A stretch of 64,000 nt of DNA from Microbacterium sp. C5A9 (GTDB lineage: Bacteria > Actinomycetota > Actinomycetes > Actinomycetales > Microbacteriaceae), in the NCBI RefSeq assembly GCF_022627955.1, contig NZ_JABXGD010000003.1, positions 62,001 to 126,000 of the forward strand, given 5' to 3'. Positions within the stretch are counted from its first letter, which is position 1. Each line of letters starts with the position of its first letter. The notes under the pieces are model-generated. The model worked only from the letters and a program-made list of their open reading frames with translations, made no database searches and was not told the origin of the DNA. The position numbers were made by a program, and so were the translations under genes. This document shows positions 45,244 to 54,959 of the stretch, in pieces.

Positions 45244-47109
45244 TCAGGCGTCCAGGGGCATCCCGAGGATCAGCGCGCGCAGCGTCTCGATCGGGATCTT
45301 GGGCTCCCGCGCCTCGGTGAGCAGCCCGTTCTGCTCCTGCATCGTGTCGGTGAGCTGGGTCCAGCACCAGCCGGCGAGCCCGCCCTGACGACCGTGACGG
45401 TCGCGGACGCCGGACTGCACCGCACCCAGGATCTCCGAGAGCTTCTGCTGATAGTCCTCGGGGCTGCTCGCCTCCGAATAGCCCCACGAGTTCGCCGGCC
45501 CCGCATCGGCCGCCCACTTCACCCCGCCGAACTCGGTGAGCATGATCGGCTGGCCTGCGTCGGCCGTCCCCTCGAGACGGATCCGGCGGCCCGCGGGCCC
45601 GATCCCGCCGATGTACTCGCGCAGGCGAGTCTCGTCGACGTCGTAGCGCTCCGCCAGCACCCGGCCGTCCCACTCGTAGTCGTGGACGGTCCACAGGTCG
45701 GACGTGCCCAGCTCCCACCCGTCGTTCGAGATGACGGGACGCGTGGGGTCGAGCGCCTTGGTCAGCTGATACAGCCCCTCGGCGAACGCCCGCTGATCAC
45801 CTCGCGAGGCGATGTGCTGCACGCCCCAGCTCTCGTTGAGCGGCACCCACGTGATGATGCTCGGGTGGGACCTGTCGCGCAGGACGGCCTCGGTCCACTC
45901 CGCCGTAGTGCGCCGCACCGACTCGGCGCTGAACGTGTACGTCGCCGGCATCTCGCCCCAGACGAGCAGTCCGAGCCGATCTGCCCAGTAGAGGAAGCGC
46001 TCGTCCTCGATCTTCTGATGCACCCGCACGGAGTTGAACCCGAGGGCGGCGATGAGCTCGGCCTCGCGGCGCAGCGCGTCGGCAGAGGGCGCCGTGAGGT
46101 GCGATTCTGGCCAGTACCCCTGGCTCAGCACGGATCGCAGCGTGACCGGTCGCTCGTTGAGCAGCAGCGCCCCCTCGCTCCAGCCCACCGAGCGGAGTCC
46201 GAGGTAGCTGGCGACGGCATCCGTCTCGAACCCCGCGGTCTCCACCTGCACCCAGGCGTCGAGCAGCACAGGGTTCTCCGGCCGCCAGAGCAGGTGCTCG
46301 TAGTGCTGGCCGTTCGCCTGACCGGCGAGCGGGAAGGTCAGCGTCGTGCTCGTGTCGCCCGCGGTCACGCTGGCGGTTCCGAGCGGTCGCCCCTCGTGGG
46401 CGATGCGGACGTGCACGACGCTGTCGGCGCGTCGACTGAGCGCCACCTCGGCCGTCACGGTCCCTGCGGTCAGGTCGCTGGTCCAGGTGAGCGCGGTCAC
46501 GTGCTGGGGAGACACCGATTCGAGCCACACGGTCTGCCAGATGCCGGTCGTGCGGTGGTACCAGATGGCATGTGGGTCTTCGTGCCAGTCCTGCTTGCCG
46601 CGGGGCTGGGCGAGATCGTGGGGGTCGTCTTCGGCGCGCACCACGATCGTGTGGGTGCCGCCCGACGGCGCGAGCGCATCGGTGATGTCGAACGCGAAGG
46701 GCGTGTGCCCTCCCTCGTGCGTGCCCACGACCTGACCGTCGACCCAGACCGTGGCGCGGTGGTCGACGGCACCGAAGTGCAGGACGGCCCGTCGATCGGC
46801 GGTGTGCCCGGCGGCATCGAGATCGCCCGCGGTGAGCACGCGCCGGTACCAGACGACGGGGTGGAAGCCCGTCTCGCCGATGCCCGACGCCGGCGACTCG
46901 GGCGGGAACGGCACTCGGATGCGGTCGGGCAGCTCGCGCCCGTCGTGCCAGCGCTCGCTGCGGCCGCGGTCGGCGTCGTCGTGCGCGAAGCCCCACTCGC
47001 CGTCGAGGTCGATGAACGATTCGCGCACCAGCTGGGGACGCGGACGAGCGGTCTCCACTCGGCTCGCCTGGATGGAATCGATCCCTGATCGGGCGTCTCG
47101 CAGTGACAC
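45244..47109 (-). CDS. GH2-family glycosidase (beta-glucuronidase/galactosidase type)
   Basis: A 621-residue enzyme with the GH2 plan: sugar-binding domain, immunoglobulin-like domain, TIM barrel. Acid/base Glu426 is in 'WVPLNESWGV' and nucleophile Glu526 in 'MLTEFGGVKW'. 'HKVDHRATVWVDGQ'-like 'AVDHRATVWVDGQ' marks the N-terminal domain. The GTG at 47109 is best spaced from AGGGAG; GTG 47115 is closer. It is intracellular with no signal peptide. Divergent LacI regulator and an intervening palindrome suggest induction by a sugar; the exact substrate is unknown. Confidence 0.9.
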   Translation of the reverse strand: MSLRDARSGIDSIQASRVETARPRPQLVRESFIDLDGEWGFAHDDADRGRSERWHDGRELPDRIRVPFPPESPASGIGETGFHPVVWYRRVLTAGDLDAAGHTADRRAVLHFGAVDHRATVWVDGQVVGTHEGGHTPFAFDITDALAPSGGTHTIVVRAEDDPHDLAQPRGKQDWHEDPHAIWYHRTTGIWQTVWLESVSPQHVTALTWTSDLTAGTVTAEVALSRRADSVVHVRIAHEGRPLGTASVTAGDTSTTLTFPLAGQANGQHYEHLLWRPENPVLLDAWVQVETAGFETDAVASYLGLRSVGWSEGALLLNERPVTLRSVLSQGYWPESHLTAPSADALRREAELIAALGFNSVRVHQKIEDERFLYWADRLGLLVWGEMPATYTFSAESVRRTTAEWTEAVLRDRSHPSIITWVPLNESWGVQHIASRGDQRAFAEGLYQLTKALDPTRPVISNDGWELGTSDLWTVHDYEWDGRVLAERYDVDETRLREYIGGIGPAGRRIRLEGTADAGQPIMLTEFGGVKWAADAGPANSWGYSEASSPEDYQQKLSEILGAVQSGVRDRHGRQGGLAGWCWTQLTDTMQEQNGLLTEAREPKIPIETLRALILGMPLDA

Positions 47110-47187
47110 GTGCACGGCTCCCTCTTCCGGTCGGCTCCCGCCGGCCATTCGTCGTCGAACGGGTTCTTTCGTCGGAGGACTACACGA

Positions 47188-47205
47188 TAGTTCCACGTTG
47201 AACTA
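47188..47205. promoter_or_regulatory. LacI-family operator between GH2 and regulator
   Basis: TAGTTC CACGTT GAACTA is an inverted repeat with 16 of 18 bases symmetric and a central CG, the expected form of a LacI-family site. It lies in the 173-base divergent region and is AT-rich compared with the surroundings. Confidence 0.7.
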
Positions 47206-47282
47206 CGGTCAAACGCTAGAGTCGGATCGAGCATCCTGCACCGTCCCGCCGGCGCTCGACCCGACCCGACCGAAGGAGCCCC

Positions 47283-48278
47283 ATGGCGCGCGTGACCCTC
47301 GCCGACGTCGCGGCGCGTGTCGGGGTCAGCGCCAAGTCGGTGTCCAACGTCGTGAACGGCACGGGCTGGGTGAGCGCCGAGGTGCGACAGCGCATCCTCA
47401 CGGCGATCGACGAGCTCGGCTACCGCCCCAATCTCGCGGCTCGACAGCTGCGCAACGGTCGCAGCGGGCTGATCGCCCTCGTACTGCCCGACCTGCGCGA
47501 ACCGTACTTCGCCGAGTTCGCCTCCTCGTTCGTCCGCGTCGCGCAGACCCGCTCGCTGACCGTGCTCATCGCGCAGACCAACGGCGACCACGAGACCGAG
47601 TTGGCGATGATGGCCGGCCAGGGGTTCCCCGCCCTCGACGGCATCGTGATGAGCCCCCTCCTGCTGACAGCCGCCGACATCGCGGCTCGCCCGGCCACTC
47701 CCCCGCTGGTGCTGATCGGCGAGCAGGCCGAGAGCCTCGTCGGTCCGAGCGCGCACCACGTCGGCATCGACAACGTCTCGGCCGCCGCGGCGGCGACGAC
47801 CCATCTGATCGCACACGGACGTCGCCGCATCGCCGCGGTGGGAGTGCAGGAATCGGGTCCGAGCGCCACGTCACGTCTGCGGTTCGAGGGCTATCTCCGT
47901 GCGCTGGCCGCCGCCGGCATCGACCCCGATCCGTCGCTGTTCGCCGTCGTCGAGACGTTCGACCGCGCCGAGGGATCGATCTCGGTGCAGCGCCTGCTGG
48001 CATCCGGGGCCGAGTTCGACGCGCTCTTCTGCTTCAGCGACAGCCTCGCGCTCGGGGCCCTCTACACGCTGGGCAGCCACGGCGTCTCGGTGCCCGATCG
48101 GGTGCAGGTCATGGGCTTCGACGACATCGACGAAGGACGCTTCCACATCCCGGCGTTCTCGACCGTCGATCACGGCGTCGAGAAGGCTGCGGAGACCATC
48201 CTCGACATCCTCACGAGTCGATCCTCACCCGAACCCGGGTCGCACCACTCCGTGCCCTACAGCCTCATCACGCGCTGA
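47283..48278 (+). CDS. LacI-family transcriptional regulator
   Basis: A 331-residue regulator. The N-terminal HTH reads 'VTLADVAARVGVSAKSVSNV' and the hinge 'GYRPNLAARQLRNGRSGLI', then a periplasmic-binding-like effector domain ending near residue 325. GAAGGAG precedes the ATG. It faces the GH2 glycosidase, so it is the probable repressor of that gene and itself. Confidence 0.95.
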   Translation: MARVTLADVAARVGVSAKSVSNVVNGTGWVSAEVRQRILTAIDELGYRPNLAARQLRNGRSGLIALVLPDLREPYFAEFASSFVRVAQTRSLTVLIAQTNGDHETELAMMAGQGFPALDGIVMSPLLLTAADIAARPATPPLVLIGEQAESLVGPSAHHVGIDNVSAAAAATTHLIAHGRRRIAAVGVQESGPSATSRLRFEGYLRALAAAGIDPDPSLFAVVETFDRAEGSISVQRLLASGAEFDALFCFSDSLALGALYTLGSHGVSVPDRVQVMGFDDIDEGRFHIPAFSTVDHGVEKAAETILDILTSRSSPEPGSHHSVPYSLITR

Positions 48279-48307
48279 CCGCGGCACCGCACCCCCGCAC
48301 CCGCGCA

Positions 48308-48340
48308 GGCACCGCGACGGGCGGGCACCGCGACGGGCGG
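48308..48340. repeat. Two 16-base tandem repeats
   Basis: GGCACCGCGACGGGCG at 48308-48323 is repeated directly at 48324-48339. It lies in the gap after the LacI gene; probably a slippage product, no function evident. Confidence 0.6.
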
Positions 48341-48446
48341 AGAACACCCCCTGGGCGGAGACCCACGCCTCGCGGCTCCGCCCATGCCGAGAAGGCCGCC
48401 CCACACCGTGTCGCCGAAGGCCGAGACCGGCGCTGCCGACGGTCGC

Positions 48447-49286
48447 TCAGTGGAGGACCGGGGGGACCTCCGACCACACGACGCGCTCGTTCACGGTGGG
48501 TGCGGCCGGGATGCGCCCTGCGCCGTCGGGCTCGGGGATCGCCGCGAGCAGAGCCTGCGTGTACGGATGCTGCGGAGCGGACCACACACGGTCGGTCGGG
48601 CCCGACTCGAGCACACGACCCGCGAACATCACGAACGTGCGATCAGCGATGCGCCGCACGACGGCGAGGTCGTGCGAGATGAACAGCATCCCCGCGCCCG
48701 ACTCCGCGACGAGGTCGCGCATGAGCCCGGCCACGCTCGTCTGGGTCGAGGCGTCGAGCGCCGAGATCGGCTCGTCGGCGACGAGCAGCGACGGCCGCGC
48801 GGCGAGCGCCCTGGCGATCGCGAGACGCTGCTTCTGTCCGCCCGAGAACTGGTGCGGGAAGCGCGTGGCGACCTCGGTCGGCAGACCGACCCGCTCGAGC
48901 CACTCCGCCACGGTCGAGCCCTCGGCGCCGCGCGCTCGGGCGGTCGCGATGCCGTCGGCGATCTGGTCTCCCACACGGCGGCGCGGGTTCAGCGAGGTCG
49001 ACGGATCCTGGAACACCATCTGGATGCCGGTGAGAGCGAGGGCGCGGCGGCGGATGCCGAGCGGGGTCACGGGTGCGTCGCGGAAGAGCACCTCTCCCCC
49101 GGCGAGCTTCTCGATGCCGACGACGGCGCGGGCGAGACTCGACTTGCCGCTGCCGGACTCTCCGACCAGCGCCACGGTCTCACCCGGGGCGACGCTCAGC
49201 GAGACGGTGTCGACGGCGACCACCGGCGGGTGGCCGGGGTAGCGCACCACCACGTCGCGCGCATCGAGGACGGCGATCTCACTCAT
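48447..49286 (-). CDS. Peptide/nickel-type ABC transporter ATP-binding protein (DppF-like)
   Basis: A 279-residue ATPase with Walker A 'VGESGSGKSSLAR', Q-loop 'MVFQDPSTSLNPR', signature 'FSGGQKQR', Walker B 'LLVADEPISALD' and H-loop 'ISHDLAVV'. The C-terminal 'HPYTQALLAAIPEPD' is typical of OppD/DppF-type ATPases. Fifth and last gene of the operon starting at 53699; its start overlaps the previous stop by 8 bases. Confidence 0.93.
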   Translation of the reverse strand: MSEIAVLDARDVVVRYPGHPPVVAVDTVSLSVAPGETVALVGESGSGKSSLARAVVGIEKLAGGEVLFRDAPVTPLGIRRRALALTGIQMVFQDPSTSLNPRRRVGDQIADGIATARARGAEGSTVAEWLERVGLPTEVATRFPHQFSGGQKQRLAIARALAARPSLLVADEPISALDASTQTSVAGLMRDLVAESGAGMLFISHDLAVVRRIADRTFVMFAGRVLESGPTDRVWSAPQHPYTQALLAAIPEPDGAGRIPAAPTVNERVVWSEVPPVLH

Positions 49287-50133
49287 CTTCGGCCTCCTCA
49301 TCGGCATCCCGCTCGCTGTGCTCGGCATCGGTCTCGATCTTCGATCCAGGCAGGGCCGCGAGCAGCGTGCGCGTGTATTCGTGCTGCGGTGCACGGAACA
49401 GGGTCTCGCGGTCGGCCCGCTCGACGATCTGCCCGTTCTTCATCACCGCGACCTCGTCGGCGATCGCACTCATGACGCCCAGGTCGTGCGTGACGAGCAG
49501 CACCGCGAGGTCTCGTTCGATCGCGAGGTCGCGCAGCAGTCGCAGGATGCCGGCCTGCACGGTGACGTCGAGTGCCGTGGTCGGCTCGTCGGCCAGCAGC
49601 ACCTCGGGGTCGCACGCGAGACTGCAGGCGATGGCGATGCGCTGGCGCTGACCTCCCGAGAACTGATGCGGGTAGCGCTTCAGCGCGGCGTCCGGGTTCG
49701 GCACCTGCACGGTCTCGAGCAGCTCGATCGCCCTGGCTCTGGCGGCGTCACCGCGCAGTCCCAGGTGCACGCGCATGTGATCGGTCAGCTGGCGCCCGAT
49801 CGGCAGCTGCGGGTGCAGCGACGCGGACGGATCCTGGAAGATCATCGCGATGCGCCTGCCGCGGATGCGGTTGAGCGCCCGGCGGCGCATGCCGACCAGC
49901 TCCTCCCCGGCGAGCGTGATCGACCCGCCGGTGCGGGCCTGACGCGGCAGGAGTCCGAGCACGGCGAGCGAGGTGAGCGTCTTGCCCGATCCGGATTCGC
50001 CGGCGAGACCGTGGATGCGCCCGGCCTCGAGGTCGAGCGAGATGCCGTGCACGAGCGGACGGCCGATGTCGATCGTCAGGTCGCGGATGCTCAGCGCGGG
50101 CGTGCGCACGGGGGCGGTCGCGGGGGCGGTCAT
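49279..50133 (-). CDS. Peptide/nickel-type ABC transporter ATP-binding protein (DppD-like)
   Basis: A 284-residue ATPase: Walker A 'AGESGSGKTLTS', 'MIFQDPSASLHPQ', signature 'FSGGQRQR', Walker B 'LLADEPTTALD', H-loop 'VTHDLGVM'. It ends in an acidic tail ('ERDADEEAEDE'). Pairs with the DppF-like ATPase to power the importer. ATGA overlap with the upstream permease. Confidence 0.93.
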   Translation of the reverse strand: MTAPATAPVRTPALSIRDLTIDIGRPLVHGISLDLEAGRIHGLAGESGSGKTLTSLAVLGLLPRQARTGGSITLAGEELVGMRRRALNRIRGRRIAMIFQDPSASLHPQLPIGRQLTDHMRVHLGLRGDAARARAIELLETVQVPNPDAALKRYPHQFSGGQRQRIAIACSLACDPEVLLADEPTTALDVTVQAGILRLLRDLAIERDLAVLLVTHDLGVMSAIADEVAVMKNGQIVERADRETLFRAPQHEYTRTLLAALPGSKIETDAEHSERDADEEAEDE

Positions 50134-51041
50134 GCCGTCACCCCCTTCGCGGATGCCACGTGCTCGGCCTGCTTCTCGTGGGTGACCTCGGCCGTCGGGT
50201 CGAGGATGTCGCGCATCGCGTCGCCCAGGAAGTTGAAGGCGAGCACCACCGTGAGGATCGCGAGACCCGGGAAGACCCCGAGCCACCAGGCGTCGAAGTT
50301 CTGCATCGCCGCGGAGATCATCGATCCCCACTCGGCGGTCGGTGGCTGCGCGCCGAGACCGAGGAACGAGAGTCCCGAGAGCAGCAGGATCGCCGCACCG
50401 ATGTCGAGCGTCGCGAGCACCAGCACGGGGCCGGCGATGTTCGGCAGGATGTCGATGAACAGCGTCCGCAGCGGCGAGTGGCCGAGCAGACGACCCGCGA
50501 TCACGTAGTTCTGACCGCGGAGTCCGAGCACGATGCTGCGGGTGACGCGCGAGTACTGCGGCCACGAGACCACGATCGCCGCGATCACCGCGTTGAACAG
50601 CGAGGGGCCGAGCGAGGCGGCGACCACCATCGCGAGGATGACCGTCGGGAAGGCCATGAACAGGTCGGTGATGCGCATGAGCGTCTCATCGACCCAGCCG
50701 CCGAAGTAGCCCGCGAGCGCGCCGATCACGGTGCCGATGACCATCGCCGCGATCACGAGCATGAGCGCGAGCGGGAGGCTCACGGTCGCTCCGGTCATGA
50801 GGCGCGAGAAGATGTCGCGCCCGTTGCCGTCGGTGCCGAGCAGGGTGTCGATGCCGGGGGCCTGCAGGCGAGGGAGCACCTGGGCGTTGGGACCGTACGG
50901 CACCCACCACTGCGCGGTGAAGGCGACGATGATCCAGGCGCCGGCGATCACGGTGCCGATCACGCCGAGGGGCGTGCGCCACGCGCGCGGCCAGCGGAAG
51001 CGGAACCGCCAGGGGCCGGATGCCGAGTCGATGCGGCTCAT
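50130..51041 (-). CDS. Peptide/nickel-type ABC permease (DppC-like)
   Basis: A 303-residue permease with about six membrane segments. 'LLGTDGNGRDIFSRLMTGAT' and 'LSGLSFLGLGAQPPTAEWGS' are DppC/OppC signatures; the EAA loop contacts the ATPase. Start ATG at 51041, overlapping the upstream permease stop (ATGA). Confidence 0.94.
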   Translation of the reverse strand: MSRIDSASGPWRFRFRWPRAWRTPLGVIGTVIAGAWIIVAFTAQWWVPYGPNAQVLPRLQAPGIDTLLGTDGNGRDIFSRLMTGATVSLPLALMLVIAAMVIGTVIGALAGYFGGWVDETLMRITDLFMAFPTVILAMVVAASLGPSLFNAVIAAIVVSWPQYSRVTRSIVLGLRGQNYVIAGRLLGHSPLRTLFIDILPNIAGPVLVLATLDIGAAILLLSGLSFLGLGAQPPTAEWGSMISAAMQNFDAWWLGVFPGLAILTVVLAFNFLGDAMRDILDPTAEVTHEKQAEHVASAKGVTA

Positions 51042-52099
51042 GCGATCCTCACTCTCGGGTCGAGGACGCCGTAGAGCAGATCGACGACGAAGTTGATGAG
51101 GAGGTAGATGACCCCGACGACGAGACCGACGCCCATGATGCCGGGCAGGTCGAGGTTCGCCGCCGAGTTGTAGGCGTAGGTGCCCAGGCCCGGCCACGCG
51201 AACACCGACTCGACGAGCACGGTGCCCGAGAGCAGCGAGCCGAAGGCGACACCGACGACGGTGAGGATCGGCAGGGATGCTCCCCGCAGCACGTAGTCGA
51301 GGATCACGCGCATCGCGGGAAGGCCCTTGGCCCGGGCGGCCCGCACGTAGTCGCTGCCGAGCACCTCGAGCACCGACGTGCGGATGAAGCGGGTGAGCAG
51401 ACCGATCGTGACGAGCGACAGCACCATGACGGGAAGGGCGAGGTGCGCGAGAGCATCCGCGAACCCGACGCCGTCTCCGTTGAGGAGGTAGTCGACCGTG
51501 TAGAGCCCGGTGATGCGCGGCGGCGGCGTGATCGACGGCGAGATGCGCCCCGACCCCGGCGCGATGCGCAGTTCGAGGAAGAACACATAGAAGCTGACGA
51601 GCGCGAGCCAGAAGGTCGGCACGCTCAGCCCGATCAGGGTCACGATGCGGATGACCTGATCGGTGACGAGTCCTCGGCGGTACGCGGCGAGGGTGCCGAG
51701 CACGACGCTCACCGCGAGGCTGAGGATGATGGCGCCGATGGCGATCTCGATCGTCGCAGGCACCGCAGTGGCGAGGTCGCTGGTGACCGGACGACCGGTC
51801 ACCAGCGACGTGCCGAGGTCCCCGCGGAGCAGGTTCCCCATGTAGATGAAGTACTGCACGAAGAGCGGCTGATCCAGGCCCTGGGCCTTGATGAACGCCT
51901 CGCGCGTCTCGGGATTCTGGGATGCCCCCTCACCCAGCGCCGCCGACACGGGGTCGCCGGGCACGAGGTTCGTGAGTGCGAAGGTCACGATCGTGACCCC
52001 CACGAGCAGGAGCAGCGAAGTGCCGATCCGGCGCAGCAGGTATCCGACGAGCGGCGACCTGCGACGCTGTGACTGCCGTCGCACGGCCACCGTCGTCAT
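51038..52099 (-). CDS. Peptide/nickel-type ABC permease (DppB-like)
   Basis: A 353-residue permease. 'YLLRRIGTSLLLLVGVTIVTF' begins the first membrane segment, and 'VPGDPVSAALG' and 'SVLEVLGSDYVRAARAKGLP' are DppB signatures. A longer periplasmic stretch occurs before the last segments. ATG at 52099. Confidence 0.94.
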   Translation of the reverse strand: MTTVAVRRQSQRRRSPLVGYLLRRIGTSLLLLVGVTIVTFALTNLVPGDPVSAALGEGASQNPETREAFIKAQGLDQPLFVQYFIYMGNLLRGDLGTSLVTGRPVTSDLATAVPATIEIAIGAIILSLAVSVVLGTLAAYRRGLVTDQVIRIVTLIGLSVPTFWLALVSFYVFFLELRIAPGSGRISPSITPPPRITGLYTVDYLLNGDGVGFADALAHLALPVMVLSLVTIGLLTRFIRTSVLEVLGSDYVRAARAKGLPAMRVILDYVLRGASLPILTVVGVAFGSLLSGTVLVESVFAWPGLGTYAYNSAANLDLPGIMGVGLVVGVIYLLINFVVDLLYGVLDPRVRIA

Positions 52100-52112
52100 G
52101 AGTCGGCGCCGC

Positions 52113-53699
52113 TCAGCCGGCGGGCGTGATCTCGGCGATGTCCATCTCCCACACCGAGTTGTACACGGCACCGGAGACGGCATCCGCCGTGGCGATGTTG
52201 CGACCGGGGACGATCAGCGGCACGAAGGGACCCTCGGCCTGCATCGCCTCGGCGAACGCGGTGAAGGCCTCGCTGCGCTGCGTCTCGTCGGTCGCCGCTG
52301 CGGCACCCGCCGCGATGCCCGCGATCTCGGGGTTGGCCTCGGCCGCCCAGCCCGCGCGCAGACCGACCTTGAGACCGGGAGCGAACGGGAGGAAGTTCGC
52401 GGAGTCGGCGTAGTCGGGACCCCAGAACCAGAGGCCGAAGCCCTCGGTGCCGTTGACGTAGGCGTCGAGCTCGGTCGCGAACGGCGCCGGGGCGAGTTCG
52501 ACGGCGATGCCGGCATCCTCGAGCTGGGCCTGGACGCGCTCGGCGAGCGGGGTGAACTCCACGCCGCCGACCGGGTAGTCGTTCGGGAACTGCAGCTTCA
52601 GGGTCTGACCCGTGTAGCCGGCCTCGGCCAGAGCCGCCTTCGACTTCTCGAGGTCCTGCTCGACACCGGTCTCGAGGGCGCCCTCGAATCCGGGCGGGAT
52701 GACGCCGGTCGCCTGCACGGCGCCGGACCCGGCGAGCTCGAGCAGCGCGTCGTAGTCGAGCGCGTAGCGGATCGCCTCGGCGATCTTCACGTTCGCGAGG
52801 TCGCCGCCGACGGCCGACGACTGGTTGAGCAGCAGGAAGATGGTCTGGCCGGACGGCACCGAGTCGACCTGCAGTCCGTCGCCGAGACCGGCGACCTGGT
52901 CTCCGTTGAGGTCCATCGCGACCATGGAGTCGCCGCCCTTGAGGTTCGCGAGCTGCGTCGCGCTCTCCGAGACGTTGCGCACGACCACGCGGCCGTATGC
53001 GGCCTCCTCGTCGCCGTTGTACTCGTCGCTCTTGGTGAGAACGACCTGCGACGAGAGGTCGAGGGTGTCGAGCACGAACGGACCGGAGCCGGCCGACGTG
53101 CCGTCGAGGAACTTCTGGGCGCTGTCGGATCCGTCGATCGATCCGCCGTTCTCGATCACGACGTCGGAGTTGACGATGCCGAGGGCGGGGTTCGCGAGGA
53201 TCGCGGGCAGCTGCAGCAGCGGGGTCTCGGACGTGATCGAGATCGTCGTGTCGTCGACCTCGGTGATGGTCAGGCCGCCCAGGAGGAAGTTCGGCTTGGC
53301 GTCGGTCATGCCCTGGATGCGCTGCAGGGTGAAGACGACGTCCTTGGCCTCGATCGGCGAGCCGTCGGAGAAGACGCGGTCGCCCTCGAGCGTGAAGGTG
53401 AACTCGGTCGCCTCGTCGTTCTGCTCCCACGAGGCCAGGCCGGGGACGGGGGTCGAGACGTCGGATCCCTCGAAGTCGACGAGGGTCTCGTACAGCGCCT
53501 TCGCGATCATGTTGCCGGTCGGGTCGTAGGTGTGCCCCGGGTCGGCGGTCTCGATCGAGAACGCGGTGTCGATGACGAGCGAGTCGGAACCGGAGGACTC
53601 ACCGCCGTTGTTCGCCGAGTTGCCACCGGAGCAACCAGCGAGAGCGAGGAGCGCGACGGCTCCGATCGCGATGACGGACGTGCTGCGACGTGACGACAT
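52113..53699 (-). CDS. ABC substrate-binding lipoprotein (family 5)
   Basis: A 528-residue extracytoplasmic solute-binding protein. Signal peptide ends in lipobox 'LALAGCSG' near residue 23; 'FTLEGDRVFSDGSPIEAKDV' is the family-5 motif, and the fold is the large peptide-binding type. First gene of a five-gene minus-strand operon (binding protein, two permeases, two ATPases). GGAGG precedes the ATG. The ligand, a peptide, nickel or another solute, is not readable. Confidence 0.93.
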   Translation of the reverse strand: MSSRRSTSVIAIGAVALLALAGCSGGNSANNGGESSGSDSLVIDTAFSIETADPGHTYDPTGNMIAKALYETLVDFEGSDVSTPVPGLASWEQNDEATEFTFTLEGDRVFSDGSPIEAKDVVFTLQRIQGMTDAKPNFLLGGLTITEVDDTTISITSETPLLQLPAILANPALGIVNSDVVIENGGSIDGSDSAQKFLDGTSAGSGPFVLDTLDLSSQVVLTKSDEYNGDEEAAYGRVVVRNVSESATQLANLKGGDSMVAMDLNGDQVAGLGDGLQVDSVPSGQTIFLLLNQSSAVGGDLANVKIAEAIRYALDYDALLELAGSGAVQATGVIPPGFEGALETGVEQDLEKSKAALAEAGYTGQTLKLQFPNDYPVGGVEFTPLAERVQAQLEDAGIAVELAPAPFATELDAYVNGTEGFGLWFWGPDYADSANFLPFAPGLKVGLRAGWAAEANPEIAGIAAGAAAATDETQRSEAFTAFAEAMQAEGPFVPLIVPGRNIATADAVSGAVYNSVWEMDIAEITPAG

Positions 53700-53847
53700 A
53701 TGGGCCTCCAAGGGCGAGGAGTTCATCGGGTTCGGTCGACGCCGGGTGGACGACCGGTGATCAGATTCGCATTGTATGGGACTATGTGTCCAGCAAGATT
53801 GCAGACGTCACCACAGTCTGTCCAAGACCCCGCCCGTGAGGAGCATT

Positions 53848-54435
53848 GTGTCCACCAAGAGCGACGAAGCTGCGAGGCAATCTGGACGAAGTGCCGCCCC
53901 GCTGGACGACATCGGATACAGAATCCTCGAAACACTCCGCGATAACGGTCGGATCTCGATCGCCGCTCTCGCCGAGACCGTCGGCATCTCGCGCGCCAAC
54001 GCCTACACCCGCGTCGAGAACCTCATGCAGGACGGCGTCATCACCGGGTTCAGCGCGCAGGTCGATCAGGCCAAGGCGGGACTCTCCATCGGAGCGCTCG
54101 TGTTCGTCACGGTGCATCCGCAGGCCTGGGCGTCGTTCCGCGACCGCATCGTCGAGATGCCCGACGTGGAGTGGTGTGCGATCACGACCGGCGAGCACGA
54201 CGCCATGCTGCTGATCCGGGCGGTCGACGTGAGCGGGGTGCACGAGTTCTCGACCGGGGTGATCGCGCAGCTGCCCGAGGTGCGCACGGTCGTCAGCGTC
54301 GTGGTGCTCGACGAGGTCGTCCGACGCTCGTTCCTGCTGCCGTCCGACCTTCCCGAGCGCGAGCCGCAGGCGCCGCTCGGCATGACGCGGTGGACGCCGG
54401 CGTCGCCCGGACGAGACACCCTGCCGCCGCGCTGA
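53848..54435 (+). CDS. AsnC/Lrp-family transcriptional regulator
   Basis: A 195-residue regulator, about 40 residues longer than usual because of N- and C-terminal tails. The HTH holds 'LDDIGYRILETLRDNGRISI' and 'GISRANAYTRVENLMQDGVI', and a RAM domain follows. The GTG at 53848 has GAGGAG upstream. It is divergent from the ABC operon and is the likely regulator of it. The last 20 residues are Pro/Arg-rich and disordered. Confidence 0.9.
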   Translation: MSTKSDEAARQSGRSAAPLDDIGYRILETLRDNGRISIAALAETVGISRANAYTRVENLMQDGVITGFSAQVDQAKAGLSIGALVFVTVHPQAWASFRDRIVEMPDVEWCAITTGEHDAMLLIRAVDVSGVHEFSTGVIAQLPEVRTVVSVVVLDEVVRRSFLLPSDLPEREPQAPLGMTRWTPASPGRDTLPPR

Positions 54436-54465
54436 TCGCGGCGGGGGCTCGGCGCGCGGCTGCGC

Positions 54466-54825
54466 TCAGCCCGCGGAGACCTCTTCGCAGACGCTGAGCT
54501 GCGGCAGTCCGTGCATCTCGTAGTGCTCGACCAGGCGGATGCGTCCGTCGTCGGTCAGCTCGAGCTCGCTCTCGCCGTCGCCCGTCACCACGGTGCCGTC
54601 CGAGACGAGCACGTGCACGAAGGAGACCCAGATCGTGTCGCCCGTGCGGGTGCCGACGAAGCGCCCGAAGGTCACGGTGTCACCGGAGTAGTCGCCCCAG
54701 ATCGCCCCGTCGCGCTCCTGGTAGACGAACTCGCTCGGTGCGTCGGGGTCGACCGCCGAGGTGGTCGAGGAGACCATGCGGAACCGGCGGCCGTCGAGCG
54801 AGGGGAGGGATGCGGAGGAAGTCAC
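54466..54825 (-). CDS. Conserved protein of unknown function
   Basis: A 119-residue all-beta-looking protein. It has 'FVYQERDGAIWGDYSGDTVT' then 'FGRFVGTRTGDTIWVSFVHV' and 'DGRIRLVEHYEM', a layout I recall from small proteins mislabelled N-acetylglutamate synthase in some databases. No catalytic residue is evident. Start is GTG at 54825 with no ribosome site seen, so it may be leaderless. Confidence 0.72.
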   Translation of the reverse strand: MTSSASLPSLDGRRFRMVSSTTSAVDPDAPSEFVYQERDGAIWGDYSGDTVTFGRFVGTRTGDTIWVSFVHVLVSDGTVVTGDGESELELTDDGRIRLVEHYEMHGLPQLSVCEEVSAG

Positions 54826-54959
54826 GTTCCGATTATGAGGGCCGCGGCCCGCCGCGGTCAGACCCCGAACTCGACCGTCTCGGACCCGCGCGCTGCGCGC
54901 CGATCAGGTGAGACGAAACGCCGCGGCGAGGCGCAGGCCATCGCGATTCGTCCGTCGTG

